The notes under the pieces: model-generated
Databases searched by the model: none
What the model saw: only the letters and a program-made list of their open reading frames with translations
Told to the model about the DNA's origin: nothing
DNA from: Byssothecium circinans
Taxonomy: Eukaryota; Ascomycota; Dothideomycetes; Pleosporales; Massarinaceae
Length of the DNA: 64,000 bases
Assembly: GCA_010015675.1 (NCBI GenBank)
Contig: ML976989.1
Location: 849,709 to 913,708 of the forward strand
Direction: 5' to 3'
Translations under genes and position numbers: made by a program
Shown here: positions 58,026 through 64,000 of the stretch, piece after piece
How the letters are laid out: every line of letters begins with the position of its first letter
Position numbering within the stretch: position 1 is the first letter of the stretch

Positions 58026-60793
58026 GTCATACTTTTGCCCCTGTCCCGGAAACGTCCAATTATCCTACCCCCAAGTTAGCAATCTCTCGCTCTTCGATAT
58101 TCCCACCTCCAAAGAAAGAAAGAAAGAAAAGACAACTGACTCACCCATTGCTGCAACCCAGCCGACCCAGGCGTCGTCCCAACCCCATCGCCCCAATCCG
58201 TCCGCACAGCACCCGCATTATCCACCGGTACGAAAATCGCCCCCGGATCACTACTTCCCTGCATACCCTGCAGGAAAGAATCAAAGTCCTCGACACCGGT
58301 TCCCGCATCCGCACCCGCACCTGCACCCGCATTACCCTGCCCGAAGCCGCCCAGGAGCGACTCGAAGTCGACGTTCAGATTATCCATGGGCGTCGTGAGG
58401 CCCGTCATAGGCAGACTGGTATTATTTAAGTCATGCGCGTGTGCGGAGGAGGAGGAGGTTTGCTGGCGTCGGAGGTGCGCGTGCGGGGCCTGTTGATGAT
58501 GGGAGGAGGATGACAAGGGGAGAGGATACGACGGCGGTTGCGGCTGGTGCTGATGATGGGATCGCTTCGGAATGCCCTTCATGATGTAGAAAGCCTCCAA
58601 GTTCTCCTTCACGGTCCAGAGGAGGTCGGAACAGCGTTCCCTGACGCCGACGCCGTAGCAGTGCCCGAAGATGTGGTCAATGATGGTTTGCATGCGTTCT
58701 TTTCGGTCGAGGTCGGGGGTCCGGTAGAGTTCGGTGAGGAGGAGGAGCACTGCGTGGTATTGTTGGTAGGTTGTGCTGTACCATGCCCAGGCTGAGAGCG
58801 GCGGGTGTGTGTCTAGTGTGGCGCCAATTTCGAGCGTGGTGAGGGCTGCGGTGAGGAGCACGTCGCGGAGGCGGTTCTCCGAGTCGGAGCGCGGGCAGGG
58901 GGTTGCTTGCGGGAGGTGCCGGTAGAGGAGCATAGAGTCGCAGCGGGACATTAGCACGATGGCTACGAGGCCCGCGTAGCGTTGTATTGGGATCGTTTCG
59001 TCGAGGTATTGCAGATAGGTGTTTCGGATGTGTGTTTTTCTTCTCTCGACTCTTTGGCGGAGATCGTGGAGTGTTAGTGTCTTGCGATCGATCTCTATCC
59101 TGCCCCTGAAGATGAGTCGGTGGATCTCATTGCATTCGTACCGGATTAGTGAGAGGGTCACGTCGGTGAAGAACGAGGTGGATGTAGGTTCGTGCTGCCA
59201 TTTCTCGGTGCCAAATTCGAAGACGTCGTCGTCAACGTTCAGTGGAAGTGGGATGTCGAAGTCGTCGGAGCGGATGGATGGGTGGGGCCCTTGTGCTTCG
59301 GCGGTTTTGAAGTCTAGAAAACAGATTTGGTACCAGAGGAGTGATCGAACGTGGCGTTGGAGAGGTGTAAGTGTGTGGGCGGAGGAATGCGAAAGTCGAT
59401 GGATACCGATGCACTGGGCAAGACGGACAAGGGCGCCTACTACGACAGAGGTCGCGCGGGAAATTTGTGCGCGACAAAGGGGAATCTTAATACTATCAGT
59501 GTAAAAACAGGCAGAATGCTAGATGAGACGCTTACGAGGTAGATTGTTAGAGCTTGAACGGTTCGTATGTTCGACGTCTTTGCCCAATTTGCACGAAGAA
59601 GCGCTCGTTCGGTCGCTTTTTGCAGTCTCAGAAAGAGATCTTCTTTTGTGATACCGAACTGTGACTTCGCTTGAAGTGGAGACACGGACGCTGCTGCTGC
59701 CATGCAGACGGCTAGAATGAGTGCCGTGCAGGAGTTCTGGTTCGGATTCCCCATCTCCACGTTCATCCAGAACCTTTCAAACAGACGCTTGAAGGATGGG
59801 ATGTGGAGAACGTGTGCTAGTGGACTTACCGCCTCCAGATACCGGTGGAAGAGAGCCTCCGCTTCTATCCTCGTGGGAATCTGTGGTGGCTCGATGTCGT
59901 TATTCTGCGTGGTTGGTATTGATCCGCCTAGCAGTAGGTTCAATGATGGGGACAAAGACGGCATATGCTCAGCGGACAGCAGTGAAGAAGACTGTGGCGC
60001 CCTCTGACCCGCTACTGTGGAAGTCGAAGAGGACGGATGCTCCGAGAGAAGCTTCCCAAGCTGCGCATTTCTCAGCATCCAATTCCTGAATCAAAACTCC
60101 CACCTCCCCTGAGCAGAGATTTGGAATTGGGGACAATACCTCTTCAGCATACTGCGGTCGAAAGAACCCAGTAATATTTTCACAAATGATCATCCTCCCA
60201 ATGCGAATAGTCAAGTCCGTCGCAATCTCGTCCTCGTCGTCGTTTTCATCTTCATACACATCATCAGGCGTCTCTTCTGGTTCGGCAGGTAACTTCTCCC
60301 ACGCATCCGTTCCGCCATCAACCTGCACATGCTGCTGATATGCCTCCCATTCGTAATCACGTGGCGGTGTACCAGGTGTCGTCGTACTCGCATTCACGCT
60401 CTCTCGGTCATATTTCTCAAACTTTGCTGCACCTTCGGCGGTTCCCGCTCCCGCTCCCCCTCCCACATTTTGCTGCTGCTGCGACGAAGACGCACCACCA
60501 CCGGGACTCGACTGCGGCCTGACAGGAATCTGCGACGTCCAATCCACACTTGATCTAGACGCGTGCTGCTGTTCTCGCTCGCGCTGCTTCTTCCGCGCCG
60601 CGCTCTCTGGCACAGTAATGAAAACGCATTCTCTCCCAAACGCCGTACAATTCTGGCAGGGATGGGTTTTCGAGCACCGGCTCTTACGCGTCCGGCATTC
60701 AACGCATGAGTTTATTGGTCGTGGATTCCTTCGACGAACAACGCGGCTTTGCGGAAGTGTGTGTTCGGGCATGTTCTGCGATTCATCTTGCAT
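58020..60793 (-). CDS. Zn2Cys6 transcription factor with Fungal_trans domain
   Basis: Nuclear DNA-binding regulator; targets unknown. Exons are 60793-60153, 60085-59536, 59485-58145 and 58064-58020, giving 858 aa. The zinc cluster, residues about 30-56, reads CVECRTRKSRCSKTHPC then QNCTAFGREC, with canonical C-x2-C-x6-C-x5-C-x2-C-x6-C spacing, followed by basic RKKQRERE. A Gln/Gly-rich and acidic linker follows (DVYEDENDDEDE). The Fungal_trans domain begins near AEALFHRYLEAVSPLAHVLH and contains GALVRLAQCIGIHRLS, where an intron junction restores TIYLIPLCRAQ, and later LSLIRYECNEIHRL. The tail is His/Gln- and Gly/Ala-rich. The final exon is only 45 nt (DNWTFPGQGQKYDG). Without the three introns the frame breaks. 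No gene cluster surrounds it. Confidence 0.92.
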
Positions 60794-61428
60794 CTCTTAT
60801 GAGGCCATTGTGGTGTGGATTTGCGTGTTCTTAGTTTTGGGCTGTATGTGGTTGTCGGGTGCTTTGGCTTGTTCGGAAGCAGGTTGGTGTGAGAAGAGCG
60901 ATGTCCGGATATCGGCCCGGTTTAGATGTTTGATGGTCAACGCTTACTAAACTAGCTTGTTGAAGAATACGAACCGCTTTAGCGATGGGTCCAGAACTTG
61001 GGACCAAAGGCTGGTCGTTGAATAATGGAGCAGATGAGCATGAGAATAATTGCGATGTCATCGGAGAGAAATCGCATGACATGAGGGGTTTGCTGCAATA
61101 CCTTGGCGATTGGTAAAGCTTACAGTCAAACGCCTGCCTAATCGGTGTGAGAGCAAGTACTTTTGTTGCAAGGTGGATGCACAGCCAGGCTTGGGCCATT
61201 GAGCCATTTACCATACGTCAACATGCGTTGTCGCATTGTATTGTTATCATATCAGCTGAGGGTGCTGAGAACGCCCAGTGGGATGTAGCTCCACTCAGCG
61301 AACGCCTCAACATCCAACCGCCTGGTAATAAGCCTATGATATCTCTATGGATTCCGAACTCCCAAGCCAAACCCACCAACCGACAAGATGAAGAACGCTG
61401 TGACTGAAACCGACAAAAGATGACTCTT
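60794..61428. other. Intergenic region
   Basis: About 635 bp between two minus-strand genes: promoter of the Zn2Cys6 gene and 3' flank of VPS45. No gene recognised. Confidence 0.5.
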
Positions 61429-63410
61429 CTACCTCCCAATCTCTCTTCGCAACCGCCCAGCAGCTGTTCCAGCTGTGGGTTCGGGCCAAGATTCAACGGC
61501 ATCTTCGACCTCTTCGAGGAACGTTGTGCTATTGTGAATTGTCGTGCCTCCGAGCGCAACTCGCACACCTGGCGAGCTGGCGTTGACCTGTGCTACCATT
61601 TTTGCTTCCTCGTAGGTGGTGCCGCCAACCATGAAAATGACAATGTCCTGCGGTTTGTCTTTGGTCGAGCCCCCTCCGTCAACAAATGGGTAGACTTGCT
61701 GGTTTAGCCTGCCTTTGATTAAGTCCTGCAGAGTCGCTTCAAGTCGTGGCGAATGCTGTGTGTAGACGTTCTCTACGCCTTTCAGTCCCTTGAAACGATC
61801 TCGCGCGCCACCGAAGAAGGATCCGGGCTGGAATAAGTCAGGCATCCCGCCTGCAACAGTGGAAGCTTGTAATGAGTGATGGTATCTTAGAAGCTTGGTG
61901 ATGAGATTAATACGGTTTCGTGGAACTCCACCACTGACGTTCAACAGGTCTAGCAGCATGGGCGTAGAATTAGAAGAATGCTTCGAGTAACGCAACGCAT
62001 ATATCGCCGTAAGGCGGAGCTTGTTGTCTGCTGGTATCTTGGGATCTTGTATGATGCGTTGAAGCGATTTGACATCGTTGGAGTGATTTTCTGTGCATGC
62101 TAAGCTCTGTTCGAGCTCGCTGCATTCCAGTAAGCTCTCCTCACCAACTCTGCGACTGAGTTCGCCAACGAGGGTCACATGCTTGGTGACATTTCCGGAA
62201 AGCTTTCGAAACTCTGGGAAGTCTTCGATGAAGCGCTTCATGTCGGCGATTGAGTCAAGTTTTTGCGACCCCTGCTGCTTCGACGCGAACTGTTCAACGT
62301 ATTCCTTTGCATTTTGGCCTAGGTCGCCGAAGTTGAGATACATGTTCTTCTTGAAGAAAGGGTCCTGGTCCTGCGACAAAGTGACTTCCTGCAATAGCAA
62401 TTAGCAAAAGGGTGATAGTAGGCGAGACTTGATAATACCTTTAGCTCAGGTCGTATGTCTTGCACGTCGCGCAAGTCGACCCTCCCATTATTGATACCCA
62501 GTAGCTCATGGACCATCGCTTGGTACGTCCATTGCGTCAGCAGTGGGGTGACTGGGTCGTCTCTTCGGTCGACAATGAGCAAGATGGGCGGCGTATCCGT
62601 TTTCCGGAAATCGAAGAGCTGATCTTCTTGCGTCATGCTGTATCGCACTTCCGTGGCGAGCTTCTTTGCCAGAAGACTGTTCTTTTGATACCGTATCAAT
62701 GGCTTCTTTTTGAGCGCTAACAGCAATGCCATGACACCCTCCGTTGACCGTTGTAGCGAATCTTGATTCCAAGAGTCCGGACTTGTACTCCATATTCTGT
62801 GTATCGGAAATCCAAGGTTCAGTGACATGAGATCGGGGTTGATGACGAGGAAATCCGCAAAGTATTCCTGTACCGCGCGCACAACTTCGTGGTCGTCCGC
62901 CTCTGCAAGTCGCTCGAGGGAAGATTTCTTTATGATGTTGCTGAAGTCTGAGTCTGATTAGATACACTCTCAAAGCTCCCTCAAGGTGGCCTCACAAATG
63001 TGGTATTCTCCGTACTTGGGCTCTCGGAGCTCCTCAATGAGGCTCTGTATAGACTCGGGCGACGGCCGCACGAAACATAGACACCGAAGATGTCGCATCT
63101 TCTCTCGCTGCGCATTGTCTAATCGGCTGACCTCCGATGTCAGAGGAGTTTAAGCGCATGGAGGGGCAAACATACTCGGTGAGGTAGACTTCATGGCTGA
63201 GCAGGGCGGACTGCGTCGTCGCGGTAGACACTATGGAAACCTACTGCCTGTCAGTACTGGGCGACAAGAAGCATATAGGAGAGACAAACCTACAGTCTCA
63301 TTGTCCAGCAAGAGGATCTTCATCTTCGCAGCGGAGGTGCCTGTGGCCGCGCTGTCTCCAGCCGACACCATCTTGGTGATGTAGCCGGAGACGGCCTGTA
63401 CAATGTCCAT
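61429..63410 (-). CDS. VPS45: Vacuolar protein sorting protein 45 (Sec1/Munc18 family)
   Basis: SM protein that binds syntaxin-type SNAREs (Tlg2, Pep12) and drives Golgi-to-endosome fusion. Exons are 63410-63290, 63230-63176, 63126-62996, 62947-62439 and 62388-61429, giving 591 aa. It begins MDIVQAVSGYITKMVSA, followed by KMKILLLDNETVVSTATTQS (first junction) and SALLSHEVYLTDRLDNAQRE. Later blocks are PKYGEYHIYFSNIIKKSSLE, PPILLIVDRRDDPVTPLLTQ, WTYQAMVHELLGINNGRVDL and MYLNFGDLGQNAKEYVEQF. The C-terminal IVIFMVGGTTYEEAKMV is typical of the family. The first two introns use GTTTGT and GTATGT donors; the first choice is fixed only by the restored VSTA block. Length is normal for Vps45. Orthology is secure. 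Confidence 0.95.
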
Positions 63411-63436
63411 GGTGGCACTGAAGAAGTCCCAAAGGT

Positions 63437-63940
63437 GTCAAATTGAATTAAAGACTCGATTACTGAACCAAATTGTGCGCCGTCGATTGCATGCTGGAGT
63501 AGCCTGACGTAGCTTCTCCGAGAGGCTTGGGCTCCGCTTTGCTTATGTAATCTCCCGACCAAGTATGGCGCTTTATCAGATGGACATCACTTACAGTCCG
63601 GTATTCAATTTGTAGCAACGTTTTGCGCTCCGCACTCCGCCATGGAACTGTGCTTGTTCCCACATGATTGATGATGTTGCGAATGCTTTTCAAATATTCC
63701 CGAAGCTTCACCAGCCTGATGCCCTTCAAACCAGGACTGCACTTCACTTGCAAATCCTGTGGTCTCTTAATATACATATCTCCCAGCTAGAGGCTAATCA
63801 GAACGCAATTCTTTGAAGAACGAATAGCAAAAGCTGGCTTATAACGTATGCCGTACCTCAGCAACTCGAACCGATCCGTGTTCGCACGTATTGGGTGGAG
63901 CGCCACGTGAGCGCATAGCTCTTGCTTTCAAATCCAACAT
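63437..63940 (-). CDS. Unidentified protein, probable exons at the window edge
   Basis: I do not recognise this gene. Two exons join well: 63940-63857 (MLDLKARAMRSRGAPPNTC ..) and 63786-63595 (LGDMYIKRPQDLQVKCS .. KTLLQIEYRT). The intron between them has GTACGG..CTCTAG ends and a CTGAT-like branch site, and a good GTAAGT donor follows the second exon. The third exon is unclear. Acceptor GCAAAG gives RSPSLSEKLRQATPACNRRR ending just before VPS45. Acceptor CATAAG instead runs into the VPS45 start region in another frame. The gene may also extend right beyond 64000, since the first ATG is not clearly the true start. The sequence KLREYLKSIRNIINH suggests an alpha-helical, basic protein; no function can be given. 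Confidence 0.4.
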
Positions 63941-64000
63941 GCACAAGGCAGTGACCTACCGCACGGCATTTAGCATAAATGACATCAACTTGCGCCTAAA

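Overview
The window is nuclear DNA from a filamentous ascomycete (Pezizomycotina). Evidence: many short introns (about 45-70 nt) with GT..AG ends and CTNAC-like branch sites; a gene set typical of that group (RcoA/Tup1, ccg-9-type trehalose phosphorylase, MMM1 of ERMES, ERF4, a Zn2Cys6/Fungal_trans regulator); no operons; genes on both strands separated by 0.3-2.8 kb. A Dothideomycete is my best guess from overall gene style, but this is inference. I see no rRNA, tRNA, CRISPR array, transposon or virus.

Layout, left to right: the 5' part of TUP1/rcoA (minus, cut by the window edge); trehalose phosphorylase (plus); a broken DUF3632 gene, an atypical protein kinase and the SUMO E3 ligase SIZ1 (all minus); a small DUF2423 nucleolar-type protein (plus); a type I membrane protein with an in-frame stop (minus); ERG3 C-5 sterol desaturase (plus); the GTPase RBG1/DRG1 with microexons (minus); an MBOAT/wax-synthase-like membrane acyltransferase (plus).

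The middle holds the giant THO2 gene (2234 aa), HEM1 5-aminolevulinate synthase and a DUF7607-type protein with several SUMO-interaction-like motifs (all minus). Then come GSH2 glutathione synthetase, a TM7SF3/TMEM198-like seven-helix protein and ERF4 (plus).

The right third holds a short-chain dehydrogenase with a 14-nt exon and a 78-aa membrane protein (minus), MMM1 (plus), a DDT/WHIM-type chromatin protein (minus), a BAR-domain protein with proline runs (plus), a Zn2Cys6 regulator and VPS45 (minus), and an unidentified gene at the edge.

Most genes are housekeeping and do not form one pathway. Loose themes are membrane and lipid biology (ERG3, MBOAT, MMM1, BAR, VPS45, ERF4), gene expression (TUP1, THO2, WHIM protein, Zn2Cys6) and SUMO (SIZ1, the SIM-bearing DUF7607 protein). 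I did not find a convincing new multi-gene system. The most useful oddities are at gene-structure level: a GC-AG intron, microexons of 15, 25 and 14 nt, two genes with frame breaks (DUF3632, ERF4), one in-frame stop, and a possible SIM-rich SUMO reader. Exon limits were read by eye from frame continuity and splice signals; where I state total lengths, the exon sums divide by three.
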